Origin: Jiangella sp. DSM 45060
GTDB taxonomy: Bacteria > Actinomycetota > Actinomycetes > Jiangellales > Jiangellaceae
Reading direction: 5' to 3'
Length of the DNA: 64,000 bases
Assembly: GCF_900105175.1 (NCBI RefSeq)
Contig: NZ_LT629771.1
Span: 4,411,501-4,475,500 of the forward strand
In this document: positions 35,965 through 44,023 of the stretch, in pieces
Numbering within the stretch: position 1 is the first letter of the stretch
Layout of the letters: the number at the start of each line of letters is the position of its first letter
Notes under the pieces: generated by a model
The model's input: only the letters and a program-made list of their open reading frames with translations
Database searches by the model: none
Told to the model about the DNA's origin: nothing
Translations under genes and position numbers: made by a program

Positions 35965-36768
35965 ATGTCCCCGATCGAAATGGCCCGCGTCGTGGCGGTC
36001 GTCGTGTTCCTGGCCGTGGCCGTGTATTCCGCCGCTCGATTCGCTTGGTCGGTGACACGACGAGGCCCGCGCACCGGTCTCCTCGCGGCCGACGTGCCCG
36101 ACCTCTCGCACGCGCTCATGGGCGTCGCGATGGCACTGATGGTGAGTCCGGCCGGCGCGGCGGTGCCGCCGGCCCTCGGCATCGCCGCCTTCACCGTGCT
36201 CGCCGCCTGGTTCGGCGCCCGGTTGCGTCACGACGGGCTGCTGAGCCGGGGCGCCCTGCCCGCGGCCGCGCTCGGCGCTGCGCCGTGCCCCGGCTCGGCC
36301 GGCAGCTCGGTCCCGGTCAGCCGTCTCACCGATCTCGGCCACCGAGACCACCGCGACGGTCACGAGGGCGGCCACAGCGGCTATCACCTGCACCATCTCG
36401 TCGGCTGCGCGGCGATGGTCGTCATGTACCTGACCGGCCACGGCGCGCTCGCCGCCCACGCCGTCGCCGCTGCCGCCACCACCGAGGCCGGCACCGGCGC
36501 CGCCCCGGCCGCCGTCGCACTGGACGTGCACGGGGCGCATGCCGGGCTGCCCGCACTGGCCGCGCTGTGCTGGATGTTCGGCCTGTACTTCCTGGTCGCC
36601 GCCACGTCGCTGGGGTTCCGGGTCGGCGAGCGCACACCGCCCGAACCGCCGCCCGGGCGGCCGCCCCGCCCCACGACGGCGCGGGTGCTGACGTCGCAGG
36701 CGGGGGCGTGCGCGACCGAGGTGGCCCTGAGCGCCGGCATGGCGGTGCTCTTCTTCAGCGCGCTGTGA
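35965..36768 (+). CDS. DUF5134 domain membrane protein
   Basis: 267 residues from ATG at 35965 (GTG at 35956 is an alternative). About six hydrophobic helices are seen, with DVPDLSHALMGVAMALMV near the start, a His-rich loop (GHRDHRDGHEGGHSGYHLHH, about 130-150) and CATEVALSAGMAVLFFSAL at the end. DUF5134 proteins of actinobacteria have this architecture and the His-rich cytosolic or outer loop suggests metal binding. Function unknown. Confidence 0.82.
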   Translation: MSPIEMARVVAVVVFLAVAVYSAARFAWSVTRRGPRTGLLAADVPDLSHALMGVAMALMVSPAGAAVPPALGIAAFTVLAAWFGARLRHDGLLSRGALPAAALGAAPCPGSAGSSVPVSRLTDLGHRDHRDGHEGGHSGYHLHHLVGCAAMVVMYLTGHGALAAHAVAAAATTEAGTGAAPAAVALDVHGAHAGLPALAALCWMFGLYFLVAATSLGFRVGERTPPEPPPGRPPRPTTARVLTSQAGACATEVALSAGMAVLFFSAL

Positions 36769-36848
36769 CACGTGACCGTTGACCTCTCCATGACTTGCGG
36801 TCCCGGCCGTTGTCCAGGTGAACTCCCGGAAGAGTCAATTCCGACATA

Positions 36849-36879
36849 CCTGTACATGACAGGATGATGACTGTATGTT
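36849..36879 (+). promoter_or_regulatory. Promoter and palindrome upstream of the secreted protease
   Basis: TGTACA (36851-36856), a 17-bp spacer and TATGTT (36874-36879) form a plausible promoter. A palindrome CCTGT-ACATG-ACAGG (36849-36863) overlaps the -35 and could be an operator. Confidence 0.45.
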
Positions 36880-36930
36880 GAGGCATCTCGTCGAACCCCG
36901 ACGAACTGCCTCATCAGGGAGGAATGGGCA

Positions 36931-37860
36931 ATGAGGAGACCCGTCATTCGATCTCTCCTGGCCGGTGCCGCACTCGTGGTGTCCGGCATCGCTGCCACTC
37001 CGGCGCTGGCCGGAACGGATGTCACGACGGCCACCGCCGACGGCATCCGGGCGTCCGAGGTCGTGCACCAGGAACTGGCGACGACACGGGCACAGCAGCG
37101 CGCGGCGCAGGCCTACTGGACGCCCGAGCGCATGCGGGCGGCCATCCCGGCCGACGTCATCGTCACCGGCGACGCGAGCACCGCGTCGCCGAAGAAGCGC
37201 GACTTCGCGCCGGCCGCCGTGCCGGAGAACCCGCGCTCGCAACTCGGCAAGGTCTTCTTCACCATCGGCGGCACCGACTACGTCTGCTCCGGCACCGCCA
37301 CCACCAGCTCCAACGGCGACGTCGTGACGACGGCCGGGCACTGCCTGCACGAGGGCGGCGGCGGCGCGTTCGCGTCGCAGTTCACCTTCGTGCCCGCGTA
37401 CGACAACGGCTCGGCGCCGTACGGCCAGTGGTCGGCGTCGGACCTGTTCACGTCCAGCGGCTGGGCCAACAGCGGCGACTTCAACGTCGACGTCGGCTTC
37501 GCGGTGATGAACGAGAACTCGTCCGGCCAGAGCCTCACCAGCGTGGTCGGCTCCCACCCGATCGCCTTCAACCTGGCCCGCGGCCTGAGCTACACGTCCT
37601 ACGGCTACCCGGCGGCCGCCCCGTTCAACGGGCAGCGGCTGTACTCGTGCAGCGGCACCGCCCGCAACGACCCGTCCGGCCTGCAGACGCAGGGCATCAC
37701 CTGTGACATGACGGGCGGCTCGTCCGGCGGCGGGTGGCTCACGAGCAACCGGCTGAACTCGGTCAACAGCTACAAGTACAACAACGACCCGAACACGATG
37801 TACGGGCCGTTCTTCGGCAGCACGGCGCAGTCCGTCTACAACGCGGCGGCCGCGGCCTGA
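36931..37860 (+). CDS. Secreted trypsin-like serine peptidase
   Basis: 309 residues. The signal peptide ends after ATPALA (26-27). A pro-region of about 75 residues precedes the chymotrypsin/V8-type fold. The triad is H137 in TTAGHC, D187 in NVDVGF and S265 in TGGSSGGGW. Two cysteine pairs are likely (C119-C138, C240-C258). GGGAGG precedes the ATG. It is probably secreted as an inactive precursor. A hairpin at 37881-37907 follows. Confidence 0.93.
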   Translation: MRRPVIRSLLAGAALVVSGIAATPALAGTDVTTATADGIRASEVVHQELATTRAQQRAAQAYWTPERMRAAIPADVIVTGDASTASPKKRDFAPAAVPENPRSQLGKVFFTIGGTDYVCSGTATTSSNGDVVTTAGHCLHEGGGGAFASQFTFVPAYDNGSAPYGQWSASDLFTSSGWANSGDFNVDVGFAVMNENSSGQSLTSVVGSHPIAFNLARGLSYTSYGYPAAAPFNGQRLYSCSGTARNDPSGLQTQGITCDMTGGSSGGGWLTSNRLNSVNSYKYNNDPNTMYGPFFGSTAQSVYNAAAAA

Positions 37861-37880
37861 CGGCCGGAACCAGCGTCGCT

Positions 37881-37907
37881 CCACCGGCGTCCCCGGAACG
37901 CCGGTGG
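37881..37907. terminator. Terminator hairpin between convergent genes
   Basis: CCACCGGCGT and ACGCCGGTGG form a 10-bp stem around 7 nt, between the protease and the convergent TetR gene. Confidence 0.6.
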
Positions 37908-37927
37908 GGCGGCGCTCGCACGTGCGG

Positions 37928-38485
37928 CTACGAGGCGCCGGTGAGGTAGCGCTGCAGCGTGGGGCCGACGTGGTCGACCAGCTCGTCCCGGCTCATCGCG
38001 GCGACCGGCGCGAACGCCAGCAGGTAGCGGCACAGCGCGAGCCCCAGCACCTGGCTGGCGGCGAGCCCGGCCCGCCGTCCGGCCTCGTCGGCGTCGGCGT
38101 CGGCGCTGAACCGGCGCACCATGGGCAGCAGCTGCGCACCGAAGATCTCGCGCATGCGCTCGGCCGCGTCGGGGTTGGTGACGCCGGAGCGCAGCAGGAC
38201 CATGAGGCCTTCGTCGTCCTCCCACCGGTCGAGGAAGTGCGCGACCAGCCGCCGGCCCACCTCGGCGCGCGGAGCGGCCGCGAGGTCGGGCAGGTCGAGA
38301 TCGAAGTGCGCGGCGGCCGCGAACAGCTTCTCCTTGGAGCCGTAGTAGCGCATGACCATCGACGGGTCGATGCGCGCGTCGGCGGCGATGGCCCGGATGG
38401 TGGCCCGCTCGTAGCCGTCGGCCGCGAACCGCTCGCGGGCCGCGGCCAGGATGATCGCCTTGGTCTCCTCGGAACTGCGTCTCAC
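37928..38485 (-). CDS. TetR family transcriptional regulator
   Basis: 185 residues from GTG at 38485. The TetR helix-turn-helix is ILAAARERFAADGYERATIRAIAADARIDPSMVMRYYGSKEKLF (about 10-55). The C-terminal ligand domain resembles the TetR_C_17 group. A -10 box TACGCT lies 7 nt before the GTG, so it may be leaderless. It is divergent from the FAD monooxygenase operon, whose promoter contains two palindromes it probably binds. Confidence 0.93.
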   Translation of the reverse strand: MRRSSEETKAIILAAARERFAADGYERATIRAIAADARIDPSMVMRYYGSKEKLFAAAAHFDLDLPDLAAAPRAEVGRRLVAHFLDRWEDDEGLMVLLRSGVTNPDAAERMREIFGAQLLPMVRRFSADADADEAGRRAGLAASQVLGLALCRYLLAFAPVAAMSRDELVDHVGPTLQRYLTGAS

Positions 38486-38524
38486 ACCGTCGAGCGTAGA
38501 CCAACAGACGTTTGCCTACAACTG

Positions 38525-38585
38525 TTGACTTTGCTGCGGACGCGTGCGTACGGTGATGCCAACGCTCGTTGACCAACGATTGTTG
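38525..38585 (+). promoter_or_regulatory. Promoter with tandem TetR-type operators
   Basis: TTGACT (38525-38530), an 18-bp spacer and TACGGT (38549-38554) form the promoter. CAACGCTCGTTG (38560-38571) and CAACGATTGTTG (38574-38585) are two palindromes with 14-bp period starting at the predicted transcript start. A third related word, CAACTGTTG, lies at 38519-38527 over the -35. Confidence 0.65.
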
Positions 38586-38599
38586 ACAAGGAGGGCATC

Positions 38600-39745
38600 A
38601 TGATCCCCACCACCACCGACGTCCTCGTCGTCGGCGCCGGCCCCACCGGGCTCACCCTGGCGACGGTCCTCGCCGAGCACGGGCACCAGGTCCTCATCGT
38701 GGACGGTCGCGCGGCCGCCGACACCACCTCGCGCGCAGCGGTCGTCCACGCGCACACGCTGGAGGCTCTCGAGCCGTACGGCGTGAGCGACCGGCTGACC
38801 GCACTGGGCATCCACGCACCGCGCTTCACCATCCGCGACCGCGACCGCGTCTTGGTGCCGGTGCCGTTCGACCGGCTGCCGACCGCCTACCCCTACACCC
38901 TCATGATCTCGCAGGCGGTCACCGAGCGGGTGCTGCTGGACCGGCTCACCGAACTCGGCGGCCAGGTGCTGCGGCCGCACCGGCTGACGACACTCGAGCA
39001 GACCGGCGACGGTGTCGTGGCCGGGTTCGCCGGCGGAGCGGAGGTCCGGGCCGGCTACGTCGTCGGCGCCGACGGCATGCACAGCGTCGTCCGCGAGCAG
39101 GCGGGCATCTCGTTCGACGGCGACGCCTACGCCGAGTCGTTCGCGCTGGCCGACGTCCGGCTGACGGGCGGCGCCCCGGACGACGAGGTCATCCTGTACT
39201 TCTCCCCCGCCGGCATGGTGGTCGTCGCTCCCCTGCCCGGCGGCGTCCACCGCGTCGTCGCCACCGTGGCCGACGCGCCGGAACATCCGGACGCCGCCTT
39301 CGTCCAGCAGCTCCTCGACACCAGGGGCCCGCTCGCCGAGCGGGCCGAGGTCCACGAGGTCGTCTGGGGCTCGCGGTTCCGGCTGCACCACCGCGTCGCC
39401 GGCGCCTACCGTCGCGGCCGGATCCTGCTGGCCGGAGACGCGGCACACGTGCACAGTCCGGCCGGCGGCCAGGGCATGAACGCCGGCATCACCGACGCGG
39501 TCGCGCTCGGCGTCCTCCTGCACGAGGTGCTCGACGGCGCCCCCGACGAGGTGCTGGACGCCTACGAATCGGCCCGCAGGCCGGTCGCCACCGAGGTCGT
39601 CGCCCTCGCCGACCGGCTCACCCGGCTCGCCACCGCCGGGCCGGTGGCGCGGCCGGCGCGCAATGTCGCGCTGCGCCTGCTCGGCACCGTCCCCGCTTTC
39701 CGCAACCGGCTGGCGCGCCGGCTGTCCGGCCTCGTCTACCGCTGA
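38600..39745 (+). CDS. FAD-dependent monooxygenase (PHBH-type)
   Basis: 381 residues. The Rossmann motif GAGPTG is at 12-17, the DG motif is VVGADGMHSVVREQAG, and the second FAD motif is GRILLAGDAAHVHSPAGGQGMN with D280. These are flavin hydroxylases acting on aromatic or polyketide substrates with NAD(P)H. At 381 residues it is shorter than typical 500-residue members because the C-terminal thioredoxin-like domain is absent. AAGGAGG lies before the ATG. A TetR regulator is divergent. Confidence 0.93.
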   Translation: MIPTTTDVLVVGAGPTGLTLATVLAEHGHQVLIVDGRAAADTTSRAAVVHAHTLEALEPYGVSDRLTALGIHAPRFTIRDRDRVLVPVPFDRLPTAYPYTLMISQAVTERVLLDRLTELGGQVLRPHRLTTLEQTGDGVVAGFAGGAEVRAGYVVGADGMHSVVREQAGISFDGDAYAESFALADVRLTGGAPDDEVILYFSPAGMVVVAPLPGGVHRVVATVADAPEHPDAAFVQQLLDTRGPLAERAEVHEVVWGSRFRLHHRVAGAYRRGRILLAGDAAHVHSPAGGQGMNAGITDAVALGVLLHEVLDGAPDEVLDAYESARRPVATEVVALADRLTRLATAGPVARPARNVALRLLGTVPAFRNRLARRLSGLVYR

Positions 39746-39780
39746 TCCCCCGCACGTTCCCACCCCAGGAGATGATCGCG

Positions 39781-40539
39781 ATGCGCATCGTCAACGAGCA
39801 CCTCAACCCCGCACCCGCGGAGCTCGAGCCGCCCACGTCGTCGGGCTACCTGCTGCTGGCCGCGGAGATCGACCGGCGGCCGATGGTCCTGCCGGGCAGC
39901 CGGGCCAAGTCCCGCCTGCTGGCCGAGCTCCGCGCCGCCGCGGCGCGACTGCCCGCGGCGACCGGCGACGTCGTCCGGGCGACGGTCTTCCGGGGCTTCG
40001 CCCACCTGGTCTTCGGCGAGAACCACCGGCTGCTGCGGCGCGCCGTCGCGTCGGGCCGGCTGCGCGCCCGGGCCCGCTACGACGTCGTCGTCCTGATCGA
40101 GACGGTGTCGGCGCGCGCCGCCGGGGAACTGCGCGACCACGCCGCCTACCAGCAGCTGGCCGGCCGGGTGCGCGACACAGCCCGGCGGACGTTCGAGTTC
40201 GCCGCCGCCAGCCCGCGCAGCATGGGTGACGTCGACGCCGGACGGCCCGGCGTGTTCCTGTTCAACTTCTTCTACGCCGACGACGAGCGCGACCTCGTCC
40301 CCGTCTGGGAGTACACCGCCGGCTGGTGGAACGTCGCGACCGGCCTGGACAACTCGCGGGTGCTGGCGCCGCTGGACGGCGAGCCGCGCGACTACGGCAT
40401 CGTCAACCACTGCCGGTGGGACCGGCTGCGCGACGTGGCGCCGAAGATGCTGGTGAGGTCGTCGTTCCGCCGGTTCGTCCTGGCCAACTTCGCCGCGAAC
40501 CGCATCTCCGCCCAGCCGATGCTCTACCGGCTGGCCTGA
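39781..40539 (+). CDS. Hypothetical protein, partner of the FAD monooxygenase
   Basis: 252 residues from ATG at 39781; GGAG nine bases upstream favours it over the ATG at 39772, which the GGAG abuts. A mixed alpha/beta protein with many conserved aromatic residues (PGVFLFNFFYADDERDLVPVWEYTAGWW). No signal peptide or family recognised. It lies 35 nt after the monooxygenase and shares its TetR-controlled promoter, so it likely handles the same substrate. Confidence 0.75.
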   Translation: MRIVNEHLNPAPAELEPPTSSGYLLLAAEIDRRPMVLPGSRAKSRLLAELRAAAARLPAATGDVVRATVFRGFAHLVFGENHRLLRRAVASGRLRARARYDVVVLIETVSARAAGELRDHAAYQQLAGRVRDTARRTFEFAAASPRSMGDVDAGRPGVFLFNFFYADDERDLVPVWEYTAGWWNVATGLDNSRVLAPLDGEPRDYGIVNHCRWDRLRDVAPKMLVRSSFRRFVLANFAANRISAQPMLYRLA

Positions 40540-40580
40540 CGGATCGGCGTGCGGGCACCCCCGTGGCCCGCACCGATCCG
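40540..40580. terminator. Terminator hairpin between convergent genes
   Basis: CGGATCGGCGTGCGGGC (40540-40556 region) pairs with GCCCGCACCGATCCG (40566-40580) with a 2-nt bulge, between the hypothetical gene and the convergent GH4 gene. Confidence 0.6.
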
Positions 40581-40590
40581 CACGGGGACC

Positions 40591-41934
40591 TCAGTCGCGG
40601 GTGAGGACGGCGCGCAGCTCCGGCAGCGCGGCCAGCTCGGCCTCGACCAGCCGCTCCGCCGTCGTGACGGAGTCGACCAGCGGGTGGCCGGCCACGGCCG
40701 CCACGGCCGCCCGCCGGGACCCGGACCTCGCCGCCGCGATGGCGGCGCGGTCGGTCGCCTTCACCGCCGCCACCAGGGCGGCCGCCGCGGGGTCCAGCGC
40801 GCCGGCCGCGAGCGGCTGGGCGCCGTTGCGGCCGACCAGGCAGGGCACCTCGACGACGGCGTCGGCGTCGACGCCGGCGAGGGCGGAGCGGTTGCGGACG
40901 TTCAGCACCAGCGTGGCCCGCTCGTCGGCGGCGATGGCCCGCATGAGCGCCAGCGCGACGCGGTCGTAGCCGCCGCCGTCGAGGTCGGCGGTGTCGCGGT
41001 CGCCGACGCCGGCGGCGTCGCGGCTCTCGGCCATGTAGGTGGCCTCGCGCTCGCGCCGCACCTCGTCCCAGCGCTCGGCGGCGCCGCCCGTGGCCGACCC
41101 GGCGGCCGGGCCGGCGTAGAAGCCGGCCTGCTGCCGCAGCAGGTACTCACCGCGGGTGGCCGGCGCGGCCTGCGCCGACGCGATGGCGTCGCGGGTGAAG
41201 TAGTAGTAATAGAGGTACTCGTTCGGGATGGCGCCGAGCGAGCGCAGCCACGGCGCCCCGAACAGCTTCCCCTCCTCGAACGAACCCAGCGCGTCGTCCG
41301 AACCGAGCAGGTCCGGCAGCACGTCGCGCCCGTTCACCAGCACCCGGCGCAGCCAGCCCAGGTGGTTGAGGCCCGCGTAGTCGAACCACGCGTCGCCCAT
41401 CGGGACGTCCAGCGCGCGGGCGACCCGGCGGAACAGCCCCACCGGGGAGTCGCAGATGCCGATGACGCGGTCGCCGAGCACCGAGCTCATCGCCTCGGTG
41501 ACCATGCCGGCCGGGTTGGTGAAGTTGATCACCCAGGCGTCCGGCGCCTCCGCGGCGATGGTCGACGCGATGTTCAGCGCGACCGGCACCGTCCGCAGCC
41601 CGTAGAGCACGCCGCCGGCGCCGGTGGTCTCCTGGCCCAGCACGCCCTGCCCGAGCGCGCTGCGCTCGTCGCAGGACCGCCCGGCCAGGCCGCCGACCCG
41701 GATCGCCGAGAAGACGAAGTCGGTGCCGCGCACGGCCGCCGCGAGGTCGCTCTCGACCACCAGCTTCGGCCCGCGGCCACCGGAGCGCTCCTCGAGCACC
41801 GCCCGCACGGCCCGCACCCGTTCGGCGTCGGTGTCGTGCAGGACGACGGTGTCGACGCCGGACTCCTCGCTGGCCAACGCGCGATGCACCAGCGGGACGC
41901 GGAATCCGCCGCCCCCGAGGATCGTCAATCTCAT
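40591..41934 (-). CDS. Glycoside hydrolase family 4 (6-phospho-glycosidase type)
   Basis: 447 residues. GH4 enzymes use NAD+ and a divalent metal to cleave glycosides by oxidation and elimination. GGGGFR (7-12) binds NAD; INFTNPAGMVTEAM, the metal-site Cys in GICDSPVGLF and the His in GLNHLGW are all present. Whether the substrate is phosphorylated is unclear, since the linked importer is an ABC type, but a PfkB kinase is encoded opposite. ATGA overlap with the DeoR gene makes a two-gene operon. Confidence 0.92.
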   Translation of the reverse strand: MRLTILGGGGFRVPLVHRALASEESGVDTVVLHDTDAERVRAVRAVLEERSGGRGPKLVVESDLAAAVRGTDFVFSAIRVGGLAGRSCDERSALGQGVLGQETTGAGGVLYGLRTVPVALNIASTIAAEAPDAWVINFTNPAGMVTEAMSSVLGDRVIGICDSPVGLFRRVARALDVPMGDAWFDYAGLNHLGWLRRVLVNGRDVLPDLLGSDDALGSFEEGKLFGAPWLRSLGAIPNEYLYYYYFTRDAIASAQAAPATRGEYLLRQQAGFYAGPAAGSATGGAAERWDEVRREREATYMAESRDAAGVGDRDTADLDGGGYDRVALALMRAIAADERATLVLNVRNRSALAGVDADAVVEVPCLVGRNGAQPLAAGALDPAAAALVAAVKATDRAAIAAARSGSRRAAVAAVAGHPLVDSVTTAERLVEAELAALPELRAVLTRD

Positions 41935-42683
41935 ACGAGAACCACCTTCACACCGCTCTCCCGCAGCGCGCCGAGGGCTTCGGTGCCCTCGTCCGCATCG
42001 GTCACGACGACGTCCAGGGCGTCGGGCCCGCACACGCTGGCGAACCCCGTCCCTGGGAACTTCTCCGCGTCGGCGAGCAGGATGACCTGGTCGGCCGCCG
42101 CGATCATGGCCCGGCGCACCGGCACCTCGACCACCGTGGTGTCGACGACAGCGCCGTCGGCGCGCACCCCGCTGGTCCCCATGAACAACTTGCCGGCGCG
42201 CAGCTGCCGGACGGCGTCCTCGGTGAGGAAACCGACCAGCGACTTGTAGTTGCGCCGCACCACCCCGCCGAGCAGGATCAGCTCGATGTCGGGGTCGGGC
42301 AGCAGCTCCTCGTAGACCGCCATGTTGGCGGTCATGACGGTGACCTTGCGGCCGCGCAGGTGCACGGCCAGCCGGTGCACCGTGGTGCCGATGTCGAGCA
42401 GCAGCACGTCGCCGTCCTCGACCATGCCGGCGGCCCGCCGGGCGATGGCGTCCTTCGCGCGGTGCGCCTCGGTGGCGACGGCCGCGAACGACGGCTCCAG
42501 CGACGGGCTGGCGGCCGCGCCGCCGCGCACCCGGGTGAGCAGTCCCTGCTCCTCCAGCCACGCGAGGTCGCGCCGGATGGTGGCCTGGCTGACGCCGAGA
42601 CGGGTGCCCAGCACGGTGACGGAGACCGGACCCTCGGCACGGAGGGTCTGCATGATGAGCTCATACCGGCGCTGCGCAAGCAC
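41931..42683 (-). CDS. DeoR/GlpR family transcriptional regulator
   Basis: 250 residues from GTG at 42683. The N-terminal helix-turn-helix is VSVTVLGTRLGVSQATIRRDLAWLEEQGLLTRVRGG. The C-terminal DeoR sensor contains DGDVLLLDIGTTVHRLA and VDTTVVEVPVRRAMI, and would bind a sugar phosphate. A TATGGT box at 42695-42690 lies 6 nt before the GTG, suggesting leaderless translation. It shares an operon with GH4 and is divergent from the kinase/ABC operon, which it presumably represses. Confidence 0.93.
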   Translation of the reverse strand: MLAQRRYELIMQTLRAEGPVSVTVLGTRLGVSQATIRRDLAWLEEQGLLTRVRGGAAASPSLEPSFAAVATEAHRAKDAIARRAAGMVEDGDVLLLDIGTTVHRLAVHLRGRKVTVMTANMAVYEELLPDPDIELILLGGVVRRNYKSLVGFLTEDAVRQLRAGKLFMGTSGVRADGAVVDTTVVEVPVRRAMIAAADQVILLADAEKFPGTGFASVCGPDALDVVVTDADEGTEALGALRESGVKVVLV

Positions 42684-42704
42684 GGCTGCACCATATCAGT
42701 CATC

Positions 42705-42755
42705 TTCGCTCAATCGAACAGTAGTCACGCCGAAACGTGCGCAAAGCTGAGCGAA
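42705..42755. promoter_or_regulatory. Candidate DeoR operator arms
   Basis: TTCGCTCA (42705-42712) and TGAGCGAA (42748-42755) are perfect inverted repeats 35 bp apart between the divergent promoters. A DeoR-type tetramer could bridge them. Confidence 0.4.
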
Positions 42756-42809
42756 ACACCCGGTCAGGGCGGTGCGTGACGCGAGGGATGCATCACAACC
42801 GCTCATATC

Positions 42810-42838
42810 TTGTCATTTGCGCGCACCCCCACTAGGGT
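42810..42838 (+). promoter_or_regulatory. Promoter of the sugar kinase/ABC operon
   Basis: TTGTCA (42810-42815), a 17-bp spacer and TAGGGT (42833-42838). The start of transcription would be near 42845, about 37 nt before the GTG. Confidence 0.6.
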
Positions 42839-42881
42839 TCGTCGCAACCCTGCAACTGGGGGAATGGGGAGAGGAAGCACC

Positions 42882-43979
42882 GTGTCGAACATCGCTCGTG
42901 ACCCGTACCGCGCGCCGTCGCGGCACGACCCGCTGGCCGCACAGCGCCAGGACGGCGGTCCCGAGCTGGACGTCTTCCTCACCGGCACCGTGTTCTTCGA
43001 CATCATCTTCATCGGCATGGAGGGCCCGCCGAAGCAGGGCACCGAGGTGTGGGCCGAGGGCATGGGCTCCAGCCCGGGCGGCGTCGCCAACCTCGCCGTC
43101 GCCGCCGCGCGCCTCGGGCTGCGCACCGGCCTGGCCGCCACGTTCGGCGAGGACCTCTACGGCGACTACTGCCGGCAGACGCTCGGCGTCCAGGAGGGCG
43201 TCGACCTCACCTACTCGCGCTACGTCACCGGCTGGCACTCCCCGGTCACGGTGTCGATGGTCTACCAGCGCGACCGCGCCATGGTCACCCACGGGCACCG
43301 GCCCGCGGCCCTGGACCGGCTGGTCACGCACCCGCCGCAGGCCCGGTCCTGCTTCGTCGATCTCGGCGGCGAGCGGCAGCCGTGGGTCGACTCCGTCACG
43401 GCGTCGGGCGGCCGGGTCTTCGCCGACCTCGGCTGGGACCCGGAGGACCGCTGGGACCTCGGCCGGCTGCGCGAGAGCCTGTCCGGCTGCTACGCCTTCT
43501 CCCCCAACGCCGTCGAGGCGATGAGCTACACCCGCACCGGCAGCGCCGAGGCCGCGGTCGAGAAGCTGGCCGACCTCGTGCCGCTGGCGGTCGTGACCAA
43601 CGGCGCCGACGGCGCGCTGGCGTTCGACAAGGAGACCGGCCGCCCGGTGAGGGCGGCCGCGGTCCCCGTCGAGGCGCTCGACCCCACCGGCGCCGGGGAC
43701 GTCTTCGTCGCCGGCCTCATGGTGGGTACGCTGGCGGGCTGGCCGCTGCTGCACAGCCTGCGGCTGGCCAACCTGGGTGCCGCGCTCTCGGTGCGGCACT
43801 TCGGCGGCGCGCTCGCCTCGCCCGGCTGGGGCGACATCGCGCTGTGGTACCGCGAGACGGGGTCGAAGGACCCCGCGCTCGCGGGCGACTACGAGTTCCT
43901 GAACACGATCGTCCCGGACGACGCCGTCCCGGAGGTGTCGCGTGCCATCGCGACGCTCGGCTTCCGGGCCGGCCGCTGA
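42882..43979 (+). CDS. PfkB family carbohydrate kinase
   Basis: 365 residues from GTG at 42882, chosen because GGGGAGAGGAAG precedes it. A 40-residue N-terminal extension precedes the fold. GGVANLAVAAARLG binds substrate, and DPTGAGDVFVAGL holds the PfkB signature with the catalytic Asp. It would phosphorylate a sugar or amino sugar delivered by the ABC importer, giving a substrate for GH4 or central metabolism. The solute-binding protein starts 45 nt downstream. Confidence 0.92.
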   Translation: MSNIARDPYRAPSRHDPLAAQRQDGGPELDVFLTGTVFFDIIFIGMEGPPKQGTEVWAEGMGSSPGGVANLAVAAARLGLRTGLAATFGEDLYGDYCRQTLGVQEGVDLTYSRYVTGWHSPVTVSMVYQRDRAMVTHGHRPAALDRLVTHPPQARSCFVDLGGERQPWVDSVTASGGRVFADLGWDPEDRWDLGRLRESLSGCYAFSPNAVEAMSYTRTGSAEAAVEKLADLVPLAVVTNGADGALAFDKETGRPVRAAAVPVEALDPTGAGDVFVAGLMVGTLAGWPLLHSLRLANLGAALSVRHFGGALASPGWGDIALWYRETGSKDPALAGDYEFLNTIVPDDAVPEVSRAIATLGFRAGR

Positions 43980-44023
43980 ACCGGGCACCTGGGCACACCG
44001 ACATCTCGAAAGGGCCGACTCTC

